Assembly (NCBI GenBank): GCA_002408085.1
Contig: DHQL01000007.1
Span: forward strand, 1-64,000
Reading direction: 5' to 3'
DNA from: Spirochaeta sp. UBA5339
Lineage (GTDB): Bacteria; Spirochaetota; Spirochaetia; DSM-2461
DNA: 64,000 bases
In this document: piece after piece, positions 42,725-51,169 of the stretch
Layout of the letters: each line of letters starts with the position of its first letter
Numbering within the stretch: the first letter of the stretch is position 1
The notes under the pieces: generated by a model
What the model was told of the DNA's origin: nothing
Database searches by the model: none
What the model saw: only the letters and a program-made list of their open reading frames with translations
Program-made: the position numbers and the translations under genes

Positions 42725-44068
42725 CTACTGTTTTGAACTGCCGGAAGAGGCTCCGGATTTTGAGCCCCTGCCGAAACTGCCGGTGCTGTTGGAGCTACCG
42801 GCGCTGCGGCGGTTTCGGGGCGGCCGGGAACGGCGCTGTCTGTTGTCACCGCTGCCTGTCCTGCGGCTGCCATGGTTTCCCTGATTGCCGGAGGATCTGC
42901 CTGTCTGGGGCTGACCGCCGCGGGCGGGAGCCTCCTGAATCACGGGAACAAAACCGTTCAGATCCAGATTCTTGACCGGGTCCTTCTGGAGTCTCTCAAT
43001 GGCCTTCCACTTATCGCTCTCCTCGGGGCTGATAAAGGAGACTGCCTGACCCGACTTGCCCGCCCGGCCGGTCCTTCCGATGCGGTGGATATAGTCCTCG
43101 GCCACCTGGGGCAGGTCGAAGTTTACAACATGTCCCAGCTCTTCCAGATGTATCCCTCTGGCGGCCACATCGGTAGCCACAAGAACCTGGAGCTTGCCGG
43201 TCCTGAATTCCTCCAGAGTCCTGACCCGGGTATTCTGTCTCTTATCTCCGTGGATGGCTCCAGAAGGGATGTCCGACCGGTTCAGCTTTTTACTCAGCCT
43301 GTCGGCTCCGTGCTTGGTTCTTGAGAAGACCAGAACCTGGTACCAGGAGTTTGATTTGATCAGGTGGGTCAGAAGGTGAAGCTTCTGGTCTCTGGGAATC
43401 CGGGTTGAGAACTGTTCCACCCTGTCGGCGGCTTTGTTACGGGCGGCAACCTCGACACTGACGGGGTTGTGAAGAATGTCTTCTGCCAGGGTTCTGATCT
43501 CGCTGCTGTAGGTGGCTGAGAAGAAGAGGTTCTGACGGCGGGGGGGCAGGAATTTCAGTATCCTGCGGATATCACGTATAAAACCCATATCCAGCATCCG
43601 GTCCGCCTCGTCGAGAACAAGTACTTCCAGGTCCTTCATGGAGATGGTCTCCTGGGCCAGGTGGTCCAGAAGCCGTCCAGGAGTGGCTACGAGAATATCG
43701 CAGCCCCTGCGCAGTGTTGAGATCTGGGGATTGATTTTTACACCGCCGAAGACAATCTGTGTTTTCAGAGGGAGTTCCGCGCCGTAGTCAAGAAAGCTTT
43801 TGCCCACCTGAGCCGCCAGTTCGCGGGTGGGGGTCAGGACAAGGGCCCTGGGGTTTTTATTCTTTCTTTTTTTTCCGCTGAGATTGTGGAGGATGGGGAG
43901 GGCGAAGGCCGCGGTTTTACCGGTTCCTGTCTGAGCTCCTCCCATCAGGTCCTTTCCCTTGATAATTGCAGGAATGGATTTTGCCTGAATGGGCGTGGGG
44001 CTGGTATAGCCCTGTTTTTTTACTGCCTGAAGCAGTTCCCCGGATAAACCGAGTGAGTGGAATTCCAT
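42725..44068 (-). CDS. rhlE: DEAD-box RNA helicase, RhlE type
   Basis: ATP-dependent RNA helicase of 447 residues. Motifs: Q-motif 'GYTSPTPIQAKSIP', I AQTGTGKT, Ia PTRELAAQ, II VLDEAD, III SAT, V 'VATDVAARGIH', VI 'HRIGRTGRAG'. The last 65 residues are a Gly/Ser/Arg-rich basic tail, probably for RNA binding. I start at ATG 44068 (MEFHSLGL), preceded by AAGGA; an upstream ATG at 44119 gives 17 extra residues outside the family pattern. Roles in ribosome assembly or mRNA decay are known for the family. Confidence 0.9.
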   Translation of the reverse strand: MEFHSLGLSGELLQAVKKQGYTSPTPIQAKSIPAIIKGKDLMGGAQTGTGKTAAFALPILHNLSGKKRKNKNPRALVLTPTRELAAQVGKSFLDYGAELPLKTQIVFGGVKINPQISTLRRGCDILVATPGRLLDHLAQETISMKDLEVLVLDEADRMLDMGFIRDIRRILKFLPPRRQNLFFSATYSSEIRTLAEDILHNPVSVEVAARNKAADRVEQFSTRIPRDQKLHLLTHLIKSNSWYQVLVFSRTKHGADRLSKKLNRSDIPSGAIHGDKRQNTRVRTLEEFRTGKLQVLVATDVAARGIHLEELGHVVNFDLPQVAEDYIHRIGRTGRAGKSGQAVSFISPEESDKWKAIERLQKDPVKNLDLNGFVPVIQEAPARGGQPQTGRSSGNQGNHGSRRTGSGDNRQRRSRPPRNRRSAGSSNSTGSFGRGSKSGASSGSSKQ

Positions 44069-44318
44069 GTGTTTCCTTAAAATATGGCGCCTGATCCGGC
44101 GCGGGTAATCGACCTTCATTTATTTGATAAATGAGTCAGTCAGGAAGATTTTCGAAGTGATAGGTGAGACTGATATTCAACAATTGATTCATGGTAACAT
44201 AATGGAATAATGAATTATTGGATAGGGTTCAAGGGGCCTATTTTCAGGATTGCACAATTATTCGGGGTGTTTTACGGCCTTTAGATACAGAAATTGAGGG
44301 GGTGGGTTCCTTGAATAG

Positions 44319-44343
44319 AGCAGGCCCGCTGTCCGGGCCTGCT
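44319..44343. terminator. GC-rich hairpin after the sugar permease operon
   Basis: AGCAGGCCCG and CGGGCCTGCT form a perfect 10-bp stem with loop CTGTC, 25 nt past the last permease gene. The T-run is on the plus-strand side (TTTACTT), so for the minus-strand operon it may act as a 3'-end barrier. Confidence 0.65.
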
Positions 44344-44367
44344 TTACTTACCGGGTATCGTGATGAT

Positions 44368-45165
44368 TTATCCCTTAACCGCGCCGGCGGTCATTCCCTC
44401 TCCCAGCTGATCCTGAAGAAGAAGATAAACAAATACAGAAGGCAGTGCCATAATTACCAGACAGGCAAAGACAACTTCAGGACGGGCTCCGTAGATGGAG
44501 GAGGTCAGGGAGACAACAGCCATGGGCAGAGTCCGCATCTCCTCGGTCCTTGAGAAGAGTAGGGGGTTGAGGTAATCGTTCCAGGAGTTGATAAAAGCGA
44601 AGACAACAACATTCACCGCCGCAGGTTTGCTCAATGGGGCGTAGATCCTGTACCAGGCAGTAAAGAATCCGCCTCCCTCAATCATGTTGGCCTCAAGAAG
44701 CTCTGTTCCCATGGAGTCGTAGTAGTTCTTCAGAATCAGGGTACCTACGGGCATCCAGAAAGTTGCCGCCGGGAAGATCAGAGCTCTGTAGCTGTTCATC
44801 CATCCCAGGGTTCTCATGGTCAGAAAGAGAGGGGTGATAAAACAGATCATCGAGATGGACATGGTCAGAGTAATCAGCAGAAAGATCAGGTCTCTGCCGG
44901 GAAAGCGGATCTTGGAGAAGGCAAAGGCCGACAGGGATGCAACAGCCACAATCAGCACAACCTGTGCAATGGAGACAACAAAGCTGTTGAAAATCATCCG
45001 GCCGATGGGGAATCCGGAGGTAAAGAGATAGGTATAGTTACCGATCCCCGCACCCTTGAAGGAGGACACAACAACATTGGCCAGGGGGACAATATAGATT
45101 ACCCCAAGAATACAGAGGATGGACTGGATTATAATCTTCTCTTTCAGGGAAATACTTTTAAACAT
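44368..45165 (-). CDS. Carbohydrate ABC permease, MalG type
   Basis: Permease of 265 residues with six helices. 'GRMIFNSFVVSIAQVVLIVAVASLSAFAFSKIRFPGRD' and the EAA loop 'EANMIEGGGFFTAWYRIYAPLSKPA' are of the CUT1 MalG family. It lies 2 nt behind the MalF-type gene. Together they import a sugar, likely an alpha-galactoside as the GH36 enzyme is encoded next door. The matching CUT1 ATPase is not in the window; a shared MsmK/UgpC-type ATPase elsewhere is likely. Confidence 0.9.
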   Translation of the reverse strand: MFKSISLKEKIIIQSILCILGVIYIVPLANVVVSSFKGAGIGNYTYLFTSGFPIGRMIFNSFVVSIAQVVLIVAVASLSAFAFSKIRFPGRDLIFLLITLTMSISMICFITPLFLTMRTLGWMNSYRALIFPAATFWMPVGTLILKNYYDSMGTELLEANMIEGGGFFTAWYRIYAPLSKPAAVNVVVFAFINSWNDYLNPLLFSRTEEMRTLPMAVVSLTSSIYGARPEVVFACLVIMALPSVFVYLLLQDQLGEGMTAGAVKG

Positions 45166-45167
45166 CT

Positions 45168-46079
45168 TCAGCCCTCCTGTTTCCGTTTGTTAAATTGAAT
45201 CTGCATTACGGCCAGTACGACTGAGAAGAAGATCATCACCACTGAGATGGCGGCTCCGTATCCGGCCTGGGAGTTCTGGGCTACCGCCTGATAGAGCATG
45301 GTTGCAGGAAACTGTGTGGCATTACCGGGGCCGCCCTGGGTCAGAAGCCAGACGATATCGAAGGTCTTAATGGCTCCCACCATACCCAGTACGATAACAG
45401 TTGTATGGGTAGACCAGAGGCTGGGCCAGACAATACGGCCCATAGTGCTCCAGAAACCGGCTCCGTCAATCTGGGCGGCTTCAAAGACTCCGTCGCTGAT
45501 GGTGGTCAGTCCGGCAATGTAGAACACCATCTGAGCACCTGTCCACTGGAAGATGTTGGCCGCGATAATACACCACAGGGCTGTGTTGGGATCTCCCAGC
45601 CATGTTCGTGTCAGGCTCTCCAGTCCGATTGCCCTCAGGGTCGTATTCAGTACGCCGAAGTAGGGCTCATAGAGCCCCATAAAAGTTCTTGCGATAACAG
45701 CTGTGGACAGAGCAACGGGTATGTAGAACAGGGCCTTAAAGAAGCGGCTCCCCTGCAGTTTGGGACGGAGGAGCAGTGCGATTATCAGGCCGAGAAACAT
45801 CTGGACTGTTACGGTGACAACCATAAAGATCAGTACGTTGATCATGGCTGTGAGGGCTACGGGATCAGTAAAAAGCTGCAGGTAATTTTTTAGACCCCGA
45901 AAGACCATTGTCTCCGGCATAAAGCCGTCCCAACGATAAAAACTGAGTCTGATTACATAGAACAGTCCATAAAATACAAAAGTCCCCATCATTATAAGAA
46001 GGGGAAGAAGAAAAAGATATCCGGAAATCGTCTCCTGGGTTTTCATCCTGGAGAGAGATCCGCTGCTGCTTTTAAACAT
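45168..46079 (-). CDS. Carbohydrate ABC permease, MalF/UgpA type
   Basis: Permease of 303 residues. 'SGYLFLLPLLIMMGTFVFYGLFYVIRLSFYRWDG' is the standard CUT1 N-terminus; 'EAAQIDGAGFWSTMGRIVWPSL' is the EAA loop. Second gene of the binding protein-MalF-MalG operon. Confidence 0.92.
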   Translation of the reverse strand: MFKSSSGSLSRMKTQETISGYLFLLPLLIMMGTFVFYGLFYVIRLSFYRWDGFMPETMVFRGLKNYLQLFTDPVALTAMINVLIFMVVTVTVQMFLGLIIALLLRPKLQGSRFFKALFYIPVALSTAVIARTFMGLYEPYFGVLNTTLRAIGLESLTRTWLGDPNTALWCIIAANIFQWTGAQMVFYIAGLTTISDGVFEAAQIDGAGFWSTMGRIVWPSLWSTHTTVIVLGMVGAIKTFDIVWLLTQGGPGNATQFPATMLYQAVAQNSQAGYGAAISVVMIFFSVVLAVMQIQFNKRKQEG

Positions 46080-46099
46080 AGTCGCCTCTCTTGGTTAAT

Positions 46100-46130
46100 A
46101 CGGCAGAACTCCAGCTGGAAGTCCTGCCGT
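46100..46130 (-). other. Intercistronic hairpin after the sugar-binding protein gene
   Basis: ACGGCAG and CTGCCGT with extra pairs inside form a stem between the binding-protein and MalF-type genes. Such stems often keep binding-protein mRNA abundant relative to permease mRNA. Confidence 0.5.
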
Positions 46131-46141
46131 TCTAAAAAGTC

Positions 46142-47476
46142 TTATTCTGCGATTCTCTGGAGAGCGTCAAGCTCTGCCTTGATATCGTTTCCGGCAACAA
46201 CATTCTGGACAACAACGCCCATCTGGTTGAATACCGCAGGGCTGGTCACACCTCTGGGACCGGCCATATTGTTATTGGTTGTTTCCACAATGGCATCGAC
46301 ACCATCAGAAGATGCCTTATCCTGATAGATGCTCTTGTCCAGAGAGACTCCCTGGAGGGTGGGGATAAGACCTGCACCGGGGCGGCCTGTTTCATAATCA
46401 CGTCCTTCTCCTACAAGCATATAGTCGAGAAGCTTAAGAGCCGCATCCAGTTTGGCGGGATCTTTTGCCAGATTCTTGTTCAATGCGATACCTACGTCGA
46501 TTCCGCCAAGAACAACGGGTTCTCCTCCTGCAAAGTTGGGAACGGGGAAGGCTCCGAAGACATCATCATCGGTCGCTCTGCCGCCGCGGCGGTCCGCATA
46601 GGGCTGGCCGCTTTCGTTCACATTCTCAGGCTTTGAGAGCATTCCGATCGCCCATCCGCCGTTCACATGCATAACGGCCTTTCCGTCGGCCCACATGCCG
46701 ATGGAGTCTTCATATACCGCTACACCAAGAGCTTCCTTCTCGATGACACCCAGATCGACCAGGTTTCTTAAGAGCTCCATAGCTTCAACAAAGCGGGGAT
46801 CGTTCCATTTGACCTCTCCGTTGTCTGCTTTTTCAGTAATCCCCTTCTCAACCATATTGGCAAAAAGAGCAAACACATCGCCGTTGAACCATCCGTCCTT
46901 GAGACCGATGGTCAGGGGGAGTTTGTCGGGGAACTCAGCCTCAAGTCTGGCAATAACATCAAGGAGGCTCTCCAGATCTGCGGGGACTTCTGTAATTCCC
47001 GCCTGCTCAAAGTAGGTGGCATTGTAGTAGATAAACATGGTTGAAGCGGAACCGAGGGGAGCCATCAGGATCTGATCTCCACCGGAGCGGAATTTCGCAT
47101 CCTCTACAACTGCAGGAACCAGTTTATCCAGGGTATCTGCCGCTGATTCACTTATATCAAGAAGAAAGGGTTTGTACTGATTCAGAAGGGTACCGGGCTG
47201 TACAGACAGGATCTCGGGACCGGCTCCTGATGAAAACTCTACCTGGAGTTTCTGTTTATAATCATCCATCTGGCTGACATCGGAACGGAGTTCAATGTTA
47301 GGGTATTTGGCTTCAAATCCCTCTTTAAGTACAACGAAATCCTCAACCGTGGGGACCGACCAGGTCCACCAGTTTAATACGACTTTGCCGTCGGGGCCGG
47401 CTGAACTTTCCTGTTTGCCGCATCCTGTAAGAATCAGGACAAGCAGGGCCATGAGCAGAGTAATACTCTTCTTCAT
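46142..47476 (-). CDS. Carbohydrate-binding lipoprotein (SBP family 1)
   Basis: Binding protein of 444 residues; lipobox LILTGC (Cys19). Features of CUT1 sugar-binding proteins are 'VLNWWTWSVPTVEDFVVLKEGFEAKYPNIEL', 'KLQVEFSSGAGPEIL', 'GMLSKPENVNE', and a C-terminal 'VVQNVVAGNDIKAELD'. It is the first gene of the leftward operon, divergent from the LacI regulator, and a strong LacI-type operator lies upstream. Ligand is probably an alpha-galactoside such as melibiose or raffinose (inferred). Confidence 0.9.
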   Translation of the reverse strand: MKKSITLLMALLVLILTGCGKQESSAGPDGKVVLNWWTWSVPTVEDFVVLKEGFEAKYPNIELRSDVSQMDDYKQKLQVEFSSGAGPEILSVQPGTLLNQYKPFLLDISESAADTLDKLVPAVVEDAKFRSGGDQILMAPLGSASTMFIYYNATYFEQAGITEVPADLESLLDVIARLEAEFPDKLPLTIGLKDGWFNGDVFALFANMVEKGITEKADNGEVKWNDPRFVEAMELLRNLVDLGVIEKEALGVAVYEDSIGMWADGKAVMHVNGGWAIGMLSKPENVNESGQPYADRRGGRATDDDVFGAFPVPNFAGGEPVVLGGIDVGIALNKNLAKDPAKLDAALKLLDYMLVGEGRDYETGRPGAGLIPTLQGVSLDKSIYQDKASSDGVDAIVETTNNNMAGPRGVTSPAVFNQMGVVVQNVVAGNDIKAELDALQRIAE

Positions 47477-47546
47477 TCTTTTCTCCTATACATGAAATTG
47501 CTGATTGATAAGGGGAGAATAACACGGTATTTTTCAGTTGGCAAGG

Positions 47547-47572
47547 AAAAACTGTAAGCGCTTACAGTTTTT
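47547..47572. promoter_or_regulatory. LacI-type operator 1
   Basis: A 26-bp perfect palindrome with core CTGTAAGCGCTTACAG and flanking A/T runs. It lies 71 nt before the sugar-binding protein ATG on the leftward side. The core matches the TGTAA-GCGC-TTACA type half-sites used by LacI/GalR proteins, and a lacI-type gene adjoins. Confidence 0.85.
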
Positions 47573-47692
47573 TATTATTTTATTTTTCCTTGCTAAAACC
47601 GAAAAAATGGGCCAATAATGGTTTCTGTATCTGTCTTATGGTAGAAAAAAATCGATTTTTCTGCTATGTTGAACTCAGGTATTGTAATATTT

Positions 47693-47708
47693 CTGTAAAC
47701 GCTTACAG
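47693..47708. promoter_or_regulatory. LacI-type operator 2
   Basis: CTGTAAACGCTTACAG repeats the core of operator 1 with one changed base. It lies about 31 nt before the regulator start, so the regulator likely represses its own gene and the alpha-galactosidase gene. The two sites are 141 bp apart centre to centre. Confidence 0.85.
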
Positions 47709-47739
47709 TTTGAGGCTGTTCATTATGGAGGAGTATCCT

Positions 47740-48765
47740 TTGACAATTCAGGATGTAGCAGATGAAGCGGGTGTCTCCACCGCAACCGTTTCAAGGGTTC
47801 TCAACAATCATGCTGTAAGAGCCGAATCCAGGCGAAAGGTGGAGCAGGCTGTAAAAAAGCTGAACTTTGTTCCCAATGCACTGGCTCAGGGGCTGATGCA
47901 GAAGAAAACCAAGACCATCGGCACCCTGATCACCTCCATGACCAACAGCTACTACATGGAGATAACCGATGTCATCGAGAAACGGCTCTGGGAGAAGGAG
48001 TCAATGCTCTTTCTATGTTCCACTGACGGGGACAGGTGCCAGGAAGCCGAGTATCTCGAAAGTCTTGTCTCAAGGCAGGTGGAGGGAATCATTATGATCG
48101 ACCCCACCATAGAGAACTATGACAACGGCCAGTACCAGGCTGTATCAGAGAAGGTTCCACTTGTTCTTGTTCACTCCTTTCCCGAAATTTCCGGCATTAA
48201 CTCGGTGATTATCGATCAGGAGAGGGGGATGGTAAAGGTCATGGATTATCTCTGGAACCAGGGACATCGGAGAATCTCATTTCTCCGGGGTCATCACGGT
48301 TACTCCTTTGACATCAAGGAGAACAGCTGGAGAGCTTATCTCGAATCAAGAGGCTCTTCACCCCTGGATGAGGACATGATTGTTATTCAAGGGGGTAACA
48401 CGGACACCGCCATACAGGACGCCATGGATGCGTGCAGAAAAATTCTTTCCGGCAGCAGCCGGCCGACAGCCATCTTTGCCTGTAATGATCTGATGGCCAT
48501 CGGGGCCATGACTGCCGCCAGGAGTCTGAATATGAGTATCCCGGAAGATCTGTCCATTATCGGCCATGACAATACAAACCTGACCATAAGCACATACCCG
48601 GCCCTGACCAGTGTGGATATGAAACTGGGCAGCCTGGGGAATGCCGCAGTCGATCTCTTTGATCATGCTGCCAGTTCCCGTGACACTGAGCCAAGAAAAG
48701 TTCTGATTGAACCGGATCTGGTTATCAGAGGGTCCAGCGGCCCCTGCCCGTTCAACGCGAATTAA
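47740..48765 (+). CDS. LacI/GalR transcriptional regulator
   Basis: Repressor of about 341 residues. The N-terminal helix-turn-helix and hinge are classic (TIQDVADEAGVSTATVSRVLNNH), followed by a periplasmic-binding-protein-like effector domain ('KTIGTLITSMTNSYYMEITDVIEK', 'PTAIFACNDLMAIGAM', 'SIIGHDNTNL'). I place the start at TTG 47740: GGAGGA sits 6 nt before it, and LTIQDVA is the usual LacI beginning. ATG 47725 (MEEYP) would add five residues; an in-frame ORF further back crosses operator 2. It regulates the flanking sugar operon and alpha-galactosidase. Confidence 0.9.
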   Translation: MTIQDVADEAGVSTATVSRVLNNHAVRAESRRKVEQAVKKLNFVPNALAQGLMQKKTKTIGTLITSMTNSYYMEITDVIEKRLWEKESMLFLCSTDGDRCQEAEYLESLVSRQVEGIIMIDPTIENYDNGQYQAVSEKVPLVLVHSFPEISGINSVIIDQERGMVKVMDYLWNQGHRRISFLRGHHGYSFDIKENSWRAYLESRGSSPLDEDMIVIQGGNTDTAIQDAMDACRKILSGSSRPTAIFACNDLMAIGAMTAARSLNMSIPEDLSIIGHDNTNLTISTYPALTSVDMKLGSLGNAAVDLFDHAASSRDTEPRKVLIEPDLVIRGSSGPCPFNAN

Positions 48766-48785
48766 ATTAAAGGAATCACTTTCTC

Positions 48786-50975
48786 ATGAGTATTGTATAC
48801 AAGGAAAAAGAAGAGCAGTTTCATCTGCATACCCGAAACACAAGCTATATTATTGAGGTTCTTGAGGGCCGGTATCCGGTTCACGCCTACTGGGGACGGA
48901 AGCTCCGTTTCACAGACAGGACCGGGCTGGTGGACCTGCGGGAGGTCTGCAGTTTTTCTCCCAATCCCCTAGATTCCAACAAGACTCTCTCCTTTGATAC
49001 CATGCCCAGGGAGTATCCCGACTACGGCCGTTCAGACTACCAGAGTCCCGCCCTGTCGATTACAGACTCTTCAGGAAGTCATCTGATAGATCCTGTCTAT
49101 GATTCCTTCAGAATTGAAGAGGGAAGGAGTCTTCCTCAGGGAATGCCGGGATGCAGGCTTACTGCCGATGACGGCTGTGACACTCTGGTCCTGACCCTCA
49201 GAGACAGCATTCTGGATCTGTATATCGACCTCTATTACAGCGTCAGCGAAGAGTATGATGTCATCATCCGGAGAACGGAGATACGTAACTGCGGGAATAA
49301 ACCTGTTACTCTGAACAAGGTTCTCAGCAGTACAGTGGACTTCTATGGAGACAGTGATTTTGAAGTGATGAATCTCTATGGAGCCTGGACCAGAGAGCGT
49401 CAGGTCTCCAGAATCCCCATTGGCCGGAGCGGCCATTTGGTTGACAGCAAACGCGGGGCCAGTTCCCATGAGCAGAACCCCTTTCTGGCTCTTCTGAGGC
49501 CGGAGACCGATGAGTTTTCCGGAGATGTTTACAGTATGAGTCTGGTGTACAGCGGCTCCTTTATGGCCGAGGCAGCGGTTAACAGTTACGGGAAGACCAG
49601 GATGCAGATTGGACTTCAGGAGATCGATTTCCAGTGGCAGTTGGAGCCTTCCGGCAGTTTTACCACTCCCGAGGCACTCCTGGTATTCTCTCCCGATGGT
49701 CTTAACGGCATGTCCGGTATCTACCACCGTCTTTTCCGTGAACGGCTCTGTCCGGCTCCCTGGAGCAAGCGGGAAAGACCGGTGCTCATGAACAACTGGG
49801 AGGCCACCTACTTTGATTTTAACGAGGAGAAGATAAAGGCTCTCATTGATGAAGGACACAGTCTGGGGATGGAGCTCTTTGTTCTTGATGACGGATGGTT
49901 CGGCAGGAGAGACTCCGATGCCAGCGGTCTCGGCGACTGGTTTACGAACCTGCAGAAGCTGCCCGGAGGCCTTAAGTCTCTCTCTGACTATGCACACCGC
50001 AAAGGGATGCAGTTCGGACTCTGGTTTGAACCTGAAATGATCTCCCCTGATAGTGACCTCTACAGGTCCCATCCGGACTGGTGTCTTCATGTGCCCGGCC
50101 GGTACCGCAGCGAAGGACGCAATCAGCTTGTTCTGGATATGGGACGTCAGGAGATTCAGGACTACCTCTACGGTTCAATTGCAGCCATTCTGTCAGAAAA
50201 CGGAATTGACTATGTAAAGTGGGATATGAACAGAAACATCACCGAAGCGGGATCTGCAGCCCTTCCTTCAGAAAGGCAGAAAGAGACCTCCCATCGCTAT
50301 ATTCTGGGACTCTACAGCCTGATGGACCGTCTGGTAAATGAGTTTCCGGAGATCCTTTTTGAGAGCTGTTCAGGGGGAGGTGGACGTTTCGATCCGGGGA
50401 TGCTCTACTATATGCCCCAGACCTGGACCAGCGACAACACCGACAGCTATGAGCGGCTTTTCATCCAGTGGGGAACCTCATATCTTTATCCCCCGGTGAC
50501 CATGGGGGCTCATGTCTCGGAGGTTCCCAATCACCAGGTTAAGCGGATCACACCCATCGAAACCAGAGGAAACGCGGCCATGAGTGCCAACCTTGGATAT
50601 GAGCTGGACCTGATGAAGCTTTTACCGGAGGAGCGGGAAAAGGTCGCGAAGCAGGTTGAGTTTTATAAGAAGATACGCCGGACCATTCAATTCGGTGATT
50701 TTATAAGACTCCTTCCTCCCTCTTCAGACAGGGGGACAGCCTGGATGACTGTATCAGATGACGGGGCGGAGGTTCTGGTCTTCTATTTCGGACATCTCTT
50801 AAGGCCCAATGACCTGGGCTGCAGGCTGAAGTTGAGATCCCTGGATACAGACAGACTTTACATGACAGAGGATGGAGAAAAATATTACGGCAGTGAACTC
50901 ATGTATGCCGGAATATCCCTTCCGCCCCTTGATTGTGACTTCGATTCAAGGCTGATAAGACTGCAGGCCATATAG
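48786..50975 (+). CDS. Alpha-galactosidase, GH36
   Basis: Hydrolase of 729 residues that removes terminal alpha-galactosyl groups. The catalytic nucleophile is Asp480 in YVKWDMNR and the acid/base Asp550 in TWTSDNTD. The N-terminal beta-sandwich, the 'VLMNNWEATYFDFNEEK' and 'DDGWFGRRDSDASGLGDW' motifs and 'ESCSGGGGRFD' match the long bacterial GH36 group. No signal peptide, so it acts on imported sugars in the cytoplasm. It is 20 nt after the LacI gene. AAAGGA precedes the ATG. Confidence 0.94.
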   Translation: MSIVYKEKEEQFHLHTRNTSYIIEVLEGRYPVHAYWGRKLRFTDRTGLVDLREVCSFSPNPLDSNKTLSFDTMPREYPDYGRSDYQSPALSITDSSGSHLIDPVYDSFRIEEGRSLPQGMPGCRLTADDGCDTLVLTLRDSILDLYIDLYYSVSEEYDVIIRRTEIRNCGNKPVTLNKVLSSTVDFYGDSDFEVMNLYGAWTRERQVSRIPIGRSGHLVDSKRGASSHEQNPFLALLRPETDEFSGDVYSMSLVYSGSFMAEAAVNSYGKTRMQIGLQEIDFQWQLEPSGSFTTPEALLVFSPDGLNGMSGIYHRLFRERLCPAPWSKRERPVLMNNWEATYFDFNEEKIKALIDEGHSLGMELFVLDDGWFGRRDSDASGLGDWFTNLQKLPGGLKSLSDYAHRKGMQFGLWFEPEMISPDSDLYRSHPDWCLHVPGRYRSEGRNQLVLDMGRQEIQDYLYGSIAAILSENGIDYVKWDMNRNITEAGSAALPSERQKETSHRYILGLYSLMDRLVNEFPEILFESCSGGGGRFDPGMLYYMPQTWTSDNTDSYERLFIQWGTSYLYPPVTMGAHVSEVPNHQVKRITPIETRGNAAMSANLGYELDLMKLLPEEREKVAKQVEFYKKIRRTIQFGDFIRLLPPSSDRGTAWMTVSDDGAEVLVFYFGHLLRPNDLGCRLKLRSLDTDRLYMTEDGEKYYGSELMYAGISLPPLDCDFDSRLIRLQAI

Positions 50976-51122
50976 CACTTTTCACAAAAAAGTAATTAAC
51001 CGGGAATTTGCTTCGATGATGTAGGTCTGCTTCAACAGAGGCAGGGAACGATAACTTTTATGGTCGGGATAATTTCTTTGATCATATGGTGATAGGCCTG
51101 CTTCTGCTGTTCGATCGAAGTC

Positions 51123-51138
51123 TGGTATGAAAATTGCA
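51123..51138 (+). promoter_or_regulatory. Sigma-54 (-24/-12) promoter of the Amt-GGDEF gene
   Basis: TGGTATGAAAATTGCA fits TGGCACG-N4-TTGCA, with GG and GC exactly ten bases apart and a perfect -12 TTGCA. Transcription would start near 51150, 20 nt before ATG 51170. Ammonium transporter genes are typical sigma-54 targets. Confidence 0.75.
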
Positions 51139-51169
51139 TATAGATTTATTATATAGGATTTATTTAATA

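Noticed and set aside
49071..50090. A 339-codon minus-strand ORF within the alpha-galactosidase gene
   Set aside because: Antisense shadow; the GH36 catalytic motifs are all on the plus strand and the ORF lacks a ribosome site.
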